NCBI GenBank assembly: GCA_963829955.1
Contig: CAWHKS010000015.1
Coordinates: 124,001-188,000, forward strand
Length of the DNA stretch: 64,000 bases
Direction of reading: 5' to 3'
Source of the DNA: DASTFY01 sp963829955
GTDB lineage: Bacteria; Actinomycetota; Acidimicrobiia; Acidimicrobiales; Ilumatobacteraceae
Both the position numbers and the translations under genes were made by a program. Shown one piece after another: positions 24,650 to 33,561 of the stretch. Below the pieces are notes generated by a model. That model was not told where the DNA came from. It worked only from the letters and a program-made list of their open reading frames with translations, and did no database searches. Within the stretch, counting starts at the first letter, position 1. Every line of letters starts with the position of its first letter.

Positions 24650-25826
24650 CGAAGCCGTGCTCGCCGGCCCAGCGGCCGAGGTCGCGGCGCTCGATCGCCG
24701 CGGCCAGCAGGTCGGGGAAGGCGTCGGGCGTGCAGGCGAAGCACGGAACGCCGAGCGCGGCCAGCACTGACGCGCGGGCGTGGTCGTGTGCGGGGGCACC
24801 CTCGTCGGACAGCGCCAGCAGCACGACGGCGGTGACACCCGCCCGGGTGAGCGCCGCCAGCCGCGCCTCCACCTCGCCGGCGAGGCCACCCTCGTACAGG
24901 TCCGACACGATGACCAGCACCGTGTCGGCCGGTCGGCTGATGAGGCCCTCGCAATAGGCCACAGCGCGGTTGATGTCCGTGCCCCCGCCGAGCTGGATGC
25001 CGAACAGGACGTCGACCGGATCGTGGAGCAGCCCGGTCAGGTCGACGACCTCGGTGCTGAAGGCCACGACTGACGTCTCGAGCGCCGGCACCGACGCCAG
25101 CGCCGCGCCCATCACCCCCGCGTACACCGCCGACTCGGCCATGGAGCCGGACTGGTCGATGGCGATGACCAGCTCGCGCTGGACGGCGGGGGCCAGCCGG
25201 CCGAACCCCACCAGGTGGTCCGGCACGAGCACCCGGCGGTCCGGGAGCCAGTGGCGCAGGTTGGCGCGGATGGTGCGGTGCCAGTCCACGTCTCCCGGGC
25301 GGGGCCGGCGAGTGCGGAGATGGCGGCGCAACGCCCCCGCGGTGGCCTGCTGGAGTGGCCGGGCCAGCCGGGCCTCGATCTCGGCCACGACGGTGGCCAC
25401 CACGCGGCGGGCGGTCGCCCGGGCCTCGTCGGGGAGGTACGCCTGGAGGGCCAGCAGCGTCCCGACGAGGTGGATGTCCGGTTCGAGCGCCGAGAGCATC
25501 TCCGGCTCCAGCAGGAGTCGGGTGAGGTCGAGCCGCTCGATGGCGTCGCGCTGCATCACCTGCACCACGGAGGTCGGGAAGTAGCGGCGGATGTCGCCCA
25601 GCCAGCGCGCCACCTGCGGCGAGCTGCGGCCGAGCCCCGCCTGTCGGCGTCCGCCGCGGGCGCCGACCTCGGGGCCACGGTCGTAGAGGGCGGCGAGCAC
25701 GGCGTCCATGCCGGCGTCGTCACCGGACAGGCCGGCACCGGTCCCGTCGTCCCCACCGTCATCGCCACCGCCGAGCACGAGACGCCAGCGGCGCAGGCGT
25801 TCGGCCTCGCTCGGCGCCGCGCTCAC
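24624..25826 (-). CDS. VWA-domain protein of the MoxR-DUF5682 operon
   Basis: The 400-residue product is the last gene of a five-gene operon. The N-terminal 230 residues are helical. The C-terminal half is a von Willebrand A domain with an intact MIDAS: DQSGSM, the GGGTD threonine and the SDLYEGG aspartate. MoxR AAA+ ATPases characteristically work with such VWA proteins, which dock substrates through the metal site. GTG at 25826 overlaps the DUF5682 stop codon (GTGA). An upstream open frame is only the antisense extension. The C-terminus overlaps the acyl-CoA dehydrogenase gene tail to tail. Confidence 0.85.
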   Translation of the reverse strand: MSAAPSEAERLRRWRLVLGGGDDGGDDGTGAGLSGDDAGMDAVLAALYDRGPEVGARGGRRQAGLGRSSPQVARWLGDIRRYFPTSVVQVMQRDAIERLDLTRLLLEPEMLSALEPDIHLVGTLLALQAYLPDEARATARRVVATVVAEIEARLARPLQQATAGALRRHLRTRRPRPGDVDWHRTIRANLRHWLPDRRVLVPDHLVGFGRLAPAVQRELVIAIDQSGSMAESAVYAGVMGAALASVPALETSVVAFSTEVVDLTGLLHDPVDVLFGIQLGGGTDINRAVAYCEGLISRPADTVLVIVSDLYEGGLAGEVEARLAALTRAGVTAVVLLALSDEGAPAHDHARASVLAALGVPCFACTPDAFPDLLAAAIERRDLGRWAGEHGFVSSSASPP

Positions 25827-28096
25827 CGTCGGTCTCCGTGCTCGACGCCGAGCATGGCGGCCATCGTCGCCAGCGCTGCCCGCACGCGCTCCTCGTCGAG
25901 CCCCGCCGCCAGCTCCGCGTCGCCCTGTGCACCTGCCCCGCCGCGGCGCACCAGCTCGCCGATGAGGCGACGCTCGGACGGCTCGAACGTGGCGAACGTC
26001 CGCCGCAGGAGCGGCAGGGCGTCCGTGAAGGCGTCGGCCGGTAGCTCGGCCACCCACTCGTCGACCAGGCCGAGCAGGGCGCGGTCATGCACGAGGACGG
26101 TGCCGCTGCCGGCGAGGAAGCCTTCGACGAAGGCCGCCCCCTCCCGCGCGGGCGTGCCCGCGGTCAACGCCCGGCCGAGGAGTCGCCCCGCACCGGCCGC
26201 GTCGAGCTGCTCGGCGTCCAGCAGCAGGCGTGAGGCGCGTCCCCGCACCAGCCCGGGAACGGTCGGGCCCTGCACCAGGCCGGCCAGCGCACGGAACCAG
26301 AGCGGCTCGTGCCCAGCCGTGCCCTCGTTGGCTGTCTCCTCGTTCGCTGCGTCCTCGTTCGCCGCCAGCAGGGCGAGTGCGGCCTGGGTGGCCTGGAGCC
26401 GATGGCCCATGGCCGCGGCCTCGTCCGCGTCGAGGTTGGTGCAGGCGGGACCGAGGCCGGAGGTGATGCGTACCACCAGGCCGCGCAGCACGGTGTCGAG
26501 CGCGGCGACGTCCGTGCCACGCACGTCGCCGTAGCGGCGGGCGCGGGCCAGCGGGCCGAGAGCGTCCATGAGCTGCGGGACCTCGGCGTGCACCGCAGCC
26601 CGGCCTGCCAGCACCCGCATGACCTCCCCGAGGGCGGCGGGCAGATCCGCCAGCAGGCAGCCCTCCACAAGCCGGGTGAGGTCGGCCAGGCCCGCCTCAC
26701 CGTTCGCCAGGTGGACGACGTAGGCCCCGGCCGCCACTTCGACCGTCGTCCCGAAGGCGCTGCGCTCGACGAGGCGGACCGACAGCTCGGGCTCCCAGCG
26801 CAACTGCCACGTCTCCCGGAAGGTTCCCGCCGCGCCGCGGCCGTCGAGCGGGATACCCCACGGCACGTCGAGCAGCGCCAGCCGGTGCAGCAGGTGCGAC
26901 CGCGCCAGGCCGCCGGCGCGGCGCAGGTCCAACTCGAGCGTGCGGTCCTCCGGCTTGAGCCGGAGCCGACGCTGCCAAACGGCCAGGTCGCGCGCCAGCG
27001 GCACCATCGGCGTGTCGGCGGGTACGGCACCGACCGACGTGCCGACGACCAGCTCCTCGTGCACGAGGGCCATCGGCGCCGAGCCACCCTCGCCGAGAAC
27101 GGCGGCCGCGGCATCGGTCACCTCCGACAGCCCCGCCAGCGACCGCCTGCGCATCGTCGCCAGCGCCTCGGCGAGTCGGGTGGCATCGATGAGCTGCGCC
27201 GGCGACACGGTGTGGCCGCCGGCCCGGAGCACGACGGCGACCTCGCAGAACCAGCGGGCCACCACGTCCGGCCCGGCGTGGGTGAACAGGTGGTGGTACC
27301 AGCCTGGCGCGCGAACCCCGGCGCCATAGCCGGTGCCGGCGGCCAGGCGCCGGCTCGACCACGGCACCCACGTCATAGCCACCTTGACGGACGGCCGCCC
27401 GCTGAGCAGCGCCCTGTCCGCCTCGGCCGGCACGAGCGAGAGGTCCTGCAACGCCGGTCCGTGCCACGCGCCGCACACGACGGCCACCCGGGCCGCTCCG
27501 TCGGCGATCGCCGCGCGCACGCGCTCGCGCATGTGCGCCTCCCGCCGGTCGTCGACTGCGCCGGGCGACAGGGGAGGCGCTGCCTCCCGGGCGGCGGCCA
27601 TCGCCTCGCCCACGGCGGCGAACACCTCGCGGTCGCTGTGCTCCACCAGGTCGTCCCACCACCGCTCGACGTCGTCGTACCCGGCCGCGGCGGCCAGGCC
27701 GGCGAGGGGGTCCGGCTGCTCCAGCGTTTCGCTGCGCCGATCGGCGGCGGCGGCCAGCACCTGCGCCGCCGGCAGGTCGATGAACCGCACCGCGCTGCCG
27801 TGCCGCTGCGCCCAGCGAAGGGCCTGCCACTCGGGGCTGAAGCTGGCCAGTGGCCAGAACGTCGCCGTCGACGGATGGTCGAGGTCGTAGGCGAGGAGGG
27901 CCACCGGCGGCGCCATGGTCGGATCCGCGGCAAGCGGCGCGATGGCCTCGGCCTCCGGCGGGCCCTCGATGCACACGACGTCCGGGCCGAATGCGTCGAG
28001 CGCGTCGAGCGTCGAGCGGGCCGAGCCCGGCCCGTGGTGGCGGACGCCGAGGACTCGGACCTCCGCCACCGCTGTGGCGGCCGAGGTCACGGTCAC
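25823..28096 (-). CDS. DUF5682 protein (TraB/TIKI-like N-terminal domain)
   Basis: The 757-residue product starts VRVLGVRHHGPGSARSTLDA and DVVCIEGPPEAE, later has VRFIDLPAAQV and RVAVVCGAWHGPAL. These correspond to the HxGPxS, E-G-P and late GAxH motifs of TraB/TIKI/ChaN-type proteins, a fold that includes metal-dependent hydrolases. The rest is helical and probably scaffold-like, with a beta-rich segment near residues 430-480. The family is typically encoded beside MoxR and VWA proteins. GTG at 28096 overlaps the MoxR stop codon (GTGA), and its own stop overlaps the VWA start. A hydrolase activity switched by the ATPase is my inference. Confidence 0.85.
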   Translation of the reverse strand: MTVTSAATAVAEVRVLGVRHHGPGSARSTLDALDAFGPDVVCIEGPPEAEAIAPLAADPTMAPPVALLAYDLDHPSTATFWPLASFSPEWQALRWAQRHGSAVRFIDLPAAQVLAAAADRRSETLEQPDPLAGLAAAAGYDDVERWWDDLVEHSDREVFAAVGEAMAAAREAAPPLSPGAVDDRREAHMRERVRAAIADGAARVAVVCGAWHGPALQDLSLVPAEADRALLSGRPSVKVAMTWVPWSSRRLAAGTGYGAGVRAPGWYHHLFTHAGPDVVARWFCEVAVVLRAGGHTVSPAQLIDATRLAEALATMRRRSLAGLSEVTDAAAAVLGEGGSAPMALVHEELVVGTSVGAVPADTPMVPLARDLAVWQRRLRLKPEDRTLELDLRRAGGLARSHLLHRLALLDVPWGIPLDGRGAAGTFRETWQLRWEPELSVRLVERSAFGTTVEVAAGAYVVHLANGEAGLADLTRLVEGCLLADLPAALGEVMRVLAGRAAVHAEVPQLMDALGPLARARRYGDVRGTDVAALDTVLRGLVVRITSGLGPACTNLDADEAAAMGHRLQATQAALALLAANEDAANEETANEGTAGHEPLWFRALAGLVQGPTVPGLVRGRASRLLLDAEQLDAAGAGRLLGRALTAGTPAREGAAFVEGFLAGSGTVLVHDRALLGLVDEWVAELPADAFTDALPLLRRTFATFEPSERRLIGELVRRGGAGAQGDAELAAGLDEERVRAALATMAAMLGVEHGDRR

Positions 28097-29220
28097 AGCG
28101 TCTCGCGGCAGGCGCGGTAGAAGTCCGCCCAGCCCGGCCGGTCCCGCATGACCCCCTCCACGTACTCCCGCCAGGCCACCGTGTCGTGGACGGGATCCTT
28201 GACCACGGCCCCGACGATGCTGTCGGCCAGATCGGCCGGATGCAGCTCCCCGTCGCCGAAGTGGGCGGCGAGCGACCAGCCGTTCGTCACGACCGAGATC
28301 GCCTCCGCCGGCGACAGCGTGGCCGTCGGGGTCTTGAGGCTGACCCGGCCGTCGTCGGTGACGCCCGCCCGCAGCTCACGGAACACGGTCACGACCCGGC
28401 GGATCTCGGCGTCAGCGCTGGGGAGGTCGGGCAGCTCCAACGCCCTGCCGATGTCCGCGACGCGCCGGCCCACGATGGCGACCTCGTCGTCCGCGGAGGT
28501 GGGCAGCGGGAGCAGGACGGTGTTGAACCGGCGCCGCAGCGCGCTGGAAAGCTCGTTGACGCCGCGGTCGCGATCGTTGGCCGTGGCGATGACGTTGAAG
28601 CCCGGCGCGGCCTGCACCTCCGCGCCCAGCTCGGGGATGGGCAGCGTCTTCTCGGACAGGATGGTGATGAGGGCGTCCTGCACGTCGGACGGGATGCGAG
28701 TCAGTTCCTCGACCCGGACGAGGGCACCGTCCCGCATGGCCCGCAGCACCGGGCTGGGCACGAGCGCCTGCTCGCTGGGACCTTCGGTCAGCAGGCGGGC
28801 GTAGTTCCAGCCGTAGCGCAACGACTCCTCCGGCGTACCCGCCGTACCTTGCACGAGCAGCACCGAGTTCCCCGAGATGGCGGCGGCCAGGTGCTCGCTC
28901 AGCCAGGTCTTGGCCGTGCCGGGCAGCCCGAGCAGCAGCAACGCCCGGTCCGTGGCCAGGGTGGCGACCGCCACCTCCACCACACGCCGCGGGCCGATGT
29001 ACTTGGGCGTGATCGTGGTGCCGTCCGCCAGCACACCGCCGAGCACATACGTCACGACGGCCCACGGCGACAACCTCCACTGCGGCGGGCGGGGGTGATC
29101 GTCGGCACGTGCGAGCGCGTCCAGCTCCTGCGCGTACTCCTGCTCGGCGTGCGGCCGCAGGACGGCGCCGTCGCCGGGCCGGTCACGCCCGGTCGGTCGG
29201 GCTTCGTTGCCCTTCGTCAT
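28093..29220 (-). CDS. MoxR-family AAA+ ATPase
   Basis: The 375-residue product has Walker A GLPGTAKTW (about residues 98-106, K104), a Walker B-like LVRVEEL (about 167-173) in which the usual D-E reads E-E, sensor 1 in NVIATANDRDRG (N215), and arginine-finger candidates in SSALRRRFN. The architecture is that of MoxR/RavA chaperone-like ATPases, with the lid helices at the C-terminus. ATG at 29220 overlaps the DUF5691 stop codon (ATGA) and its stop overlaps the DUF5682 start, so the three proteins are made in a coupled fashion. It probably remodels its partners using ATP. Confidence 0.88.
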   Translation of the reverse strand: MTKGNEARPTGRDRPGDGAVLRPHAEQEYAQELDALARADDHPRPPQWRLSPWAVVTYVLGGVLADGTTITPKYIGPRRVVEVAVATLATDRALLLLGLPGTAKTWLSEHLAAAISGNSVLLVQGTAGTPEESLRYGWNYARLLTEGPSEQALVPSPVLRAMRDGALVRVEELTRIPSDVQDALITILSEKTLPIPELGAEVQAAPGFNVIATANDRDRGVNELSSALRRRFNTVLLPLPTSADDEVAIVGRRVADIGRALELPDLPSADAEIRRVVTVFRELRAGVTDDGRVSLKTPTATLSPAEAISVVTNGWSLAAHFGDGELHPADLADSIVGAVVKDPVHDTVAWREYVEGVMRDRPGWADFYRACRETL

Positions 29221-30692
29221 ACGGGTGTCAGCTCCTCCAACATCGCGGCGCGGAAGCGCAGCCTGGCAGCCAGGTCGTCCCGCAGCCCGTCCAGTGGAGG
29301 CGGCAGGTCCAGCACGGAGAGCGCGCCGGCCAGCGGCAACAGCACCGGTGGGTCGAGCGCGCGGGCCAGGCGACGCAGCGAGGGCACGTGGTGCCGGCCC
29401 AGGCGGCGCTCGAGGAAGAGCGCGTCGACCGCCTCGGCCACGCGCGGGCCGAGCGCTGCCGGCCACGGTCGCGGCAGCGCCTCCAGCGTGGCCAGGCCGA
29501 GCGGGGTGAGCATGCCGTCGGCCGTGGCCAGGCGGAGGGCCAGCCGCCCGACCTCTTCCCGGTCCAGCACGTCGACCAGCGACGGCTCTTCGGTCTCGAC
29601 GACGAGCAAGTGGGCCCAGTCCGCCCGGCCCTGGCGGGAGGCCGCCGCCGTCCAGCCGGTCAGGAGGGCCGGGCCGAGCTCGTGCTCGGTGGCCAGCACG
29701 ACGAGGTGCGATGGAGAGGCCAGCGTCTCCCACCACGACAACGGCGTGCCCGCGACCACCTGCACGAGCACGTGGACGCCGAGCGAGGTCCGCGCCGGAG
29801 CGGACGGGTCGATGCCGTCCCGCTCCCAACGCGCCGGCAACGGCGCCACCAGCCGGATGTCGAACCGGTCTTGTCCTGGCGGCCCGACCACCTGCACCAT
29901 CTGCTCGGCCCGCCGCGCCATGCGGGCCGACCAGGCCGAGCCGGGAAGAGCAGCGAGGAGATCCGCCGCCACCACCCGCACCGAGGCAACCCGGTCGTCC
30001 AGCGCGCGCTCGAGGACTGCCTCGTCGTCGGGGCCGAGCCCGATGGCCAGCGCGCCGTAGCAGGCGGCGCGCACCTCCGCCCGCTCCCCTCCCAGCCCCG
30101 CGGCCAACAGCGCGCGGCCGCCGGCGGGGTCGCTGGCGCGCAGGCGCCGGAGGGCGTCGATCCGCTCGGCGGTTCCGCCCCGTTCCCACGCCTCGGCGGG
30201 ATCGGCGGGCGGCTCCCACCCCAGGCCGGGGACGATCTCGCTCAACCATGCCGCGAGCGGGCCGGCCGCCTCCTGCACCGCTTGGCGCGCCCGGGGATCG
30301 CCTCTCGTCAGCTCCATGAGCGTGGCAAGGTGTTCGGGAGGTGCGGCCAGCCCGGCAGCGCGCAGCGCCTGCAACCACTCGGGCAGGAGGTCGGCCTGGC
30401 GACCGTCCAGCAGGAGGCCCAGCCGCCGCGCCGCGGTGCGCGGGCAGGGTGGTCTGGGATCGGCCGGGCACTCGGCCAGCGGGCGCCCGACCGGCTCGGG
30501 CACGCCGCCGGCCCGACGCGCCGCGACCACCGTGGCGGCGCGGTCGAGCAGGGCGACGGCGGCGTCCGGACCCGTGCCGAAGTCCTCCACCGTCCCGACG
30601 GGCACCGACGGCAACGACCGGCGGTCCGTGCCCAGCATGGCGGTGGCCACCAGGTCCGTCCAGACGCCGGCGAGCCCGACCGCCGTCACCAC
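29217..30692 (-). CDS. DUF5691 protein (helical repeat)
   Basis: The 491-residue product begins VTAVGLAGVWTDLVATAMLGTDRR, the hallmark N-terminus of DUF5691. Most of the chain is helical, with repeats of the HEAT/Armadillo type (RIDALRRLRASDPAGGRALL, EVRAACYGALAIGLGPDDEA, VASVRVVAADLLAALPG). The C-terminal section is mixed alpha/beta. This is probably a scaffold within the MoxR-VWA assembly. The start could be either of two adjacent GTG codons (30692 or 30689). It follows the SWIM gene by about ten bases. Confidence 0.8.
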   Translation of the reverse strand: MVTAVGLAGVWTDLVATAMLGTDRRSLPSVPVGTVEDFGTGPDAAVALLDRAATVVAARRAGGVPEPVGRPLAECPADPRPPCPRTAARRLGLLLDGRQADLLPEWLQALRAAGLAAPPEHLATLMELTRGDPRARQAVQEAAGPLAAWLSEIVPGLGWEPPADPAEAWERGGTAERIDALRRLRASDPAGGRALLAAGLGGERAEVRAACYGALAIGLGPDDEAVLERALDDRVASVRVVAADLLAALPGSAWSARMARRAEQMVQVVGPPGQDRFDIRLVAPLPARWERDGIDPSAPARTSLGVHVLVQVVAGTPLSWWETLASPSHLVVLATEHELGPALLTGWTAAASRQGRADWAHLLVVETEEPSLVDVLDREEVGRLALRLATADGMLTPLGLATLEALPRPWPAALGPRVAEAVDALFLERRLGRHHVPSLRRLARALDPPVLLPLAGALSVLDLPPPLDGLRDDLAARLRFRAAMLEELTPV

Positions 30693-30702
30693 GGCACCGC
30701 CA

Positions 30703-32073
30703 TCAACACAACACCGCGGTCCGGTCGTGGGCGCGGACAGACAGGGGGACGAACCCGCCGGCCCGATGCTCGCCTGACACCACCACGGGCCTCCCGCCGG
30801 AGACGGCGAGCAGCCTCAGCAGAGCCGGTGTGCCGGCGATGGGCAACGCGCCGGTCCTGTCCACGAGAGCCCAGCCGTCCTGAGGGTGACGCGGCGCGGG
30901 GGTGGCGAGGACGACCGCGGGCCAGCGCTCCAACCAGGGTTCGCGGGCGATGGCCCAGCCCGCGTCGGCCAGCGTGCCGGCGACTGTCGACGTGGGAGGT
31001 CCGGACTCGTCCTCCTCCGCCGGCTCGTGCACGACACCGACGAGCGCGCGCAGCGGCACCCGGGCGGGGAAGTGGTGCAGATCGGCATGGAGCACGCTGC
31101 CGACCGCAGGCTCGTCGACCAGGCTCTCGCCGAAGGCCGCGAAGTCCAGCAGCAACCCCCAGCGCCCGGAGCGCCGGCCGAGCAGCCAGGTCCGGCGGAC
31201 CGTGATCCGGTGCTCCTCGGTGTCGCTGCGAGCCACGACGTGCCAGCGGTCGGTCGTGGGCGGGGTGGCCAGCACCTCCTCGCGAGCGACGGTCCAGCCG
31301 ACGGCGGTCCGGACGCTCGCCGCCAGGTCCTCGTCGAGCGCGGGGGTGCGACGACCGGCCACGGTCAACGCGTGCAGTGTGGCCATCTCGGCCAGGACCG
31401 CGCCGTACCCGCTGGGCTGCGTCCCCAAGTGCTGCGCCGCCAGCAGCTCCGTCGCCCGGCGAACCCGGTTGGCCAGCGCGCCGGCCTGGGCGTCCACCAG
31501 GCGCGCCGCCGCGGCCTCCCACGCGTCGCGCGCAGTCGTCTCCGGAGATGCCAGGCCGCGGCGGATCTGGTCGGCCAACCAGCGGTCCAGCTCCTCCAGA
31601 CCGCCGCGCACCCGCGCCGCCCGCTCGTCCGCCCGTCGCTGGCGGGCACGGTCGGGAGCGGGCGTCGGGCGACCGGCTGAAGGCGACCGGCGACCTCGGG
31701 TCGGCGGCCCGTCGGCGGCCTCAGCATTGGACTCGGAATCGGCCCGCGCCGCCACAGCGGCCCGAGCCGCCAGCCACGACGAGACGGCGGCTGGCCGCAC
31801 GGTGGTGGGCACGGCGCCATCCGCCCACAGCAGGAGCAACCCGACGGCGTGCTTGCAGGGCAGCTTGCGGCTGGGGCACGAGCACCGCCAGGCCGGGCCG
31901 GAGCGATCCACGGCGACGTCGTAAGGCTCCGCCGAGGTGCCCCGGTAGAGACCCCAGACCCCGACGTCATCGCTACCCAGGTCGGACCACGACGCGGGGA
32001 CGGCCAGCGCACGCGCGGCGCGGGCGACGGCTTCGTCGGGCGCCAGGGCGAGCACGTCGGACGTCGACCACAT
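30703..32073 (-). CDS. SWIM zinc-finger protein, first gene of the MoxR-DUF5682 operon
   Basis: The 456-residue product has a SWIM motif CSCPSRKLPCKHAVGLLLLW (CxCx6CxH) near residues 68-87. It is followed by a low-complexity linker rich in Arg, Ala and Pro, then a helical region (ELDRWLADQIRRGLASPETT), and a C-terminal beta-rich half. SWIM fingers bind DNA or protein. Genes of this kind regularly head operons with DUF5691, MoxR, DUF5682 and VWA genes. ATG at 32073 lies eight bases after TACCCT (32082-32087, reverse strand). The promoter region is shared with the divergent cystathionine beta-synthase gene. Confidence 0.82.
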   Translation of the reverse strand: MWSTSDVLALAPDEAVARAARALAVPASWSDLGSDDVGVWGLYRGTSAEPYDVAVDRSGPAWRCSCPSRKLPCKHAVGLLLLWADGAVPTTVRPAAVSSWLAARAAVAARADSESNAEAADGPPTRGRRSPSAGRPTPAPDRARQRRADERAARVRGGLEELDRWLADQIRRGLASPETTARDAWEAAAARLVDAQAGALANRVRRATELLAAQHLGTQPSGYGAVLAEMATLHALTVAGRRTPALDEDLAASVRTAVGWTVAREEVLATPPTTDRWHVVARSDTEEHRITVRRTWLLGRRSGRWGLLLDFAAFGESLVDEPAVGSVLHADLHHFPARVPLRALVGVVHEPAEEDESGPPTSTVAGTLADAGWAIAREPWLERWPAVVLATPAPRHPQDGWALVDRTGALPIAGTPALLRLLAVSGGRPVVVSGEHRAGGFVPLSVRAHDRTAVLC

Positions 32074-32081
32074 GATCTTCG

Positions 32082-32112
32082 AGGGTAGCCAGGGGGTGCG
32101 CCGCAGTAGCGT
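32082..32112. promoter_or_regulatory. Divergent leaderless promoter pair
   Basis: TACCCT on the reverse strand (32082-32087) serves the five-gene MoxR operon, and TAGCGT on the forward strand (32107-32112) serves the transsulfuration genes. The spacing to the start codons is eight and six bases. Only 45 bases separate the two starts. Confidence 0.65.
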
Positions 32113-32118
32113 GGCGGC

Positions 32119-33546
32119 GTGGGGAACAAGAGCCGCGATGGGGAAGGCAGCCTCGCGAACGGCCCCGAGATCGCCGAGTCGGTGCTCGATCTCATCGGTG
32201 ACACCCCCCTGGTGAAGCTCGGTCGCGTGGCCGCCGCGCACCGGGTGACCTGCACATTGGCGGCGAAGCTGGAGATCACCAACCCCGGGGGGTCGTCCAA
32301 GGACCGTCCGGCGCTCGAGATGGTGCTGGCCGCGGAGCGCGACGGCCTGTTGCGCCCGGGTGGCACCATCGTCGAACCGACGTCGGGGAACACGGGCGTG
32401 GGCCTGGCCATCGTCGCCGCGCAGCGCGGCTACCGCTGCCACTTCGTCACGACCGACAAGGTCGCCCCGGAGAAGATTGACCTCCTGCGCGCCTACGGGG
32501 CCGAGGTGACTGTGTGCCCCGTGGCCGTGCCGCCCGACCACCCCGACAGCTACTACTCGACTGCGGAGCGGTTGGTGAAGGAGATCCCCGACGCCTTCCG
32601 CCCCAACCAGTACGCCAACCCCGCCAACCCCCTGTCCCACGAGAAGACGACGGGGCCGGAGATCTGGCGCCAGACCGCCGGCGGGATCACCCACTTCGTG
32701 GCCGGCGCGGGCACCTGCGGCACGATCACCGGCGTCGCCCGGTACCTCAAGCGACAGGACCCCGACGTCCAGGTGATCGCCGCCGACCCCGAAGGGTCGG
32801 TCTTCTCGGGCGGCTCCGGGCGGCCCTATCTCATCGAGGGCGTGGGCGAGGACTTCTTCCCCGAGGCGTGGGACCCCTCGGTGCTCGACCAGGTGGTCGC
32901 GTGCACGGACGAGGAGGCCTACCTGATGGCCCGCCAGGTGGCCAAGGAGGAGGGGATCCTCCTCGGCTCGTCGGGTGGGCTGGCGGTGGCGGCCGCCATC
33001 AAGGTGGCCCGTGACCTGCCCGCCGACGCGCTCGTCGTGGTGCTCATCCCGGACTCCGGCCGCGGCTACTTGTCCCGCGTCTACAACGACGAGTGGATGG
33101 CCACGTACGGGTTCCTGCGCGAGTGCGACCTCTGCGTGGGTTCGGTCCTGGAGGCACGCAGCGAGGACCTGCCTGCGCTGCTGTACGTCAACCCGGAGGA
33201 GACCGTGCGGGAGGCCGTCTCCCTCATGCGGTCCACGGGGGTGTCGCAGCTGCCGGTGTGCAAGAACGAGCCGCCGTTCGCGGCCGCCGAGGTGGCCGGC
33301 GCCGTCGACGAGCTGGCGCTGATGGACGCCGCGTTTCGCGATCCCTCGGTCCTCGACCTCCCGGTGGACAAGGTGATGGGACCGAAGCTGCCGACCGTGG
33401 GCATCGGGCAACCGCTCTCGCGGGCCGTCGAGATGCTCGACCGGTCCCCGGCCCTGCTCGTACTGGCCGGCGGCCGGCCGCTCTCGGTACTCACCCGCAC
33501 GGACGTCCTGACCTTCCTGTCCCCAACCGCGGCCGGCCCGGCCTGA
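32119..33546 (+). CDS. cbs: Cystathionine beta-synthase
   Basis: The 475-residue product has the PLP fold of the cysteine synthase superfamily (ITNPGGSSKDRPALEM with Schiff-base K61, VEPTSGNTGVGLAIVAA, GAGTCGTITGVARYL) and the full C-terminal pair of CBS domains (VNPEETVREAVSLMRSTGVS, then VDKVMGPKLPTVGIGQPL and LSVLTRTDVL). This length and domain order fit cystathionine beta-synthase, which joins serine and homocysteine, better than O-acetylserine sulfhydrylase. GTG at 32119 follows TAGCGT by six bases. The cystathionine gamma-synthase/lyase gene follows 15 bases after its stop, so the two form a transsulfuration operon. Confidence 0.9.
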   Translation: MGNKSRDGEGSLANGPEIAESVLDLIGDTPLVKLGRVAAAHRVTCTLAAKLEITNPGGSSKDRPALEMVLAAERDGLLRPGGTIVEPTSGNTGVGLAIVAAQRGYRCHFVTTDKVAPEKIDLLRAYGAEVTVCPVAVPPDHPDSYYSTAERLVKEIPDAFRPNQYANPANPLSHEKTTGPEIWRQTAGGITHFVAGAGTCGTITGVARYLKRQDPDVQVIAADPEGSVFSGGSGRPYLIEGVGEDFFPEAWDPSVLDQVVACTDEEAYLMARQVAKEEGILLGSSGGLAVAAAIKVARDLPADALVVVLIPDSGRGYLSRVYNDEWMATYGFLRECDLCVGSVLEARSEDLPALLYVNPEETVREAVSLMRSTGVSQLPVCKNEPPFAAAEVAGAVDELALMDAAFRDPSVLDLPVDKVMGPKLPTVGIGQPLSRAVEMLDRSPALLVLAGGRPLSVLTRTDVLTFLSPTAAGPA

Positions 33547-33561
33547 CCTTGGGACTCGCGC

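Noticed and set aside
26309..28120. A 603-codon open frame on the + strand opposite the DUF5682 gene
   Set aside because: It is the GC-skewed shadow of the real gene: low-complexity Arg/His/Gly/Pro composition, no family motifs, and the reverse strand encodes a convincing protein.
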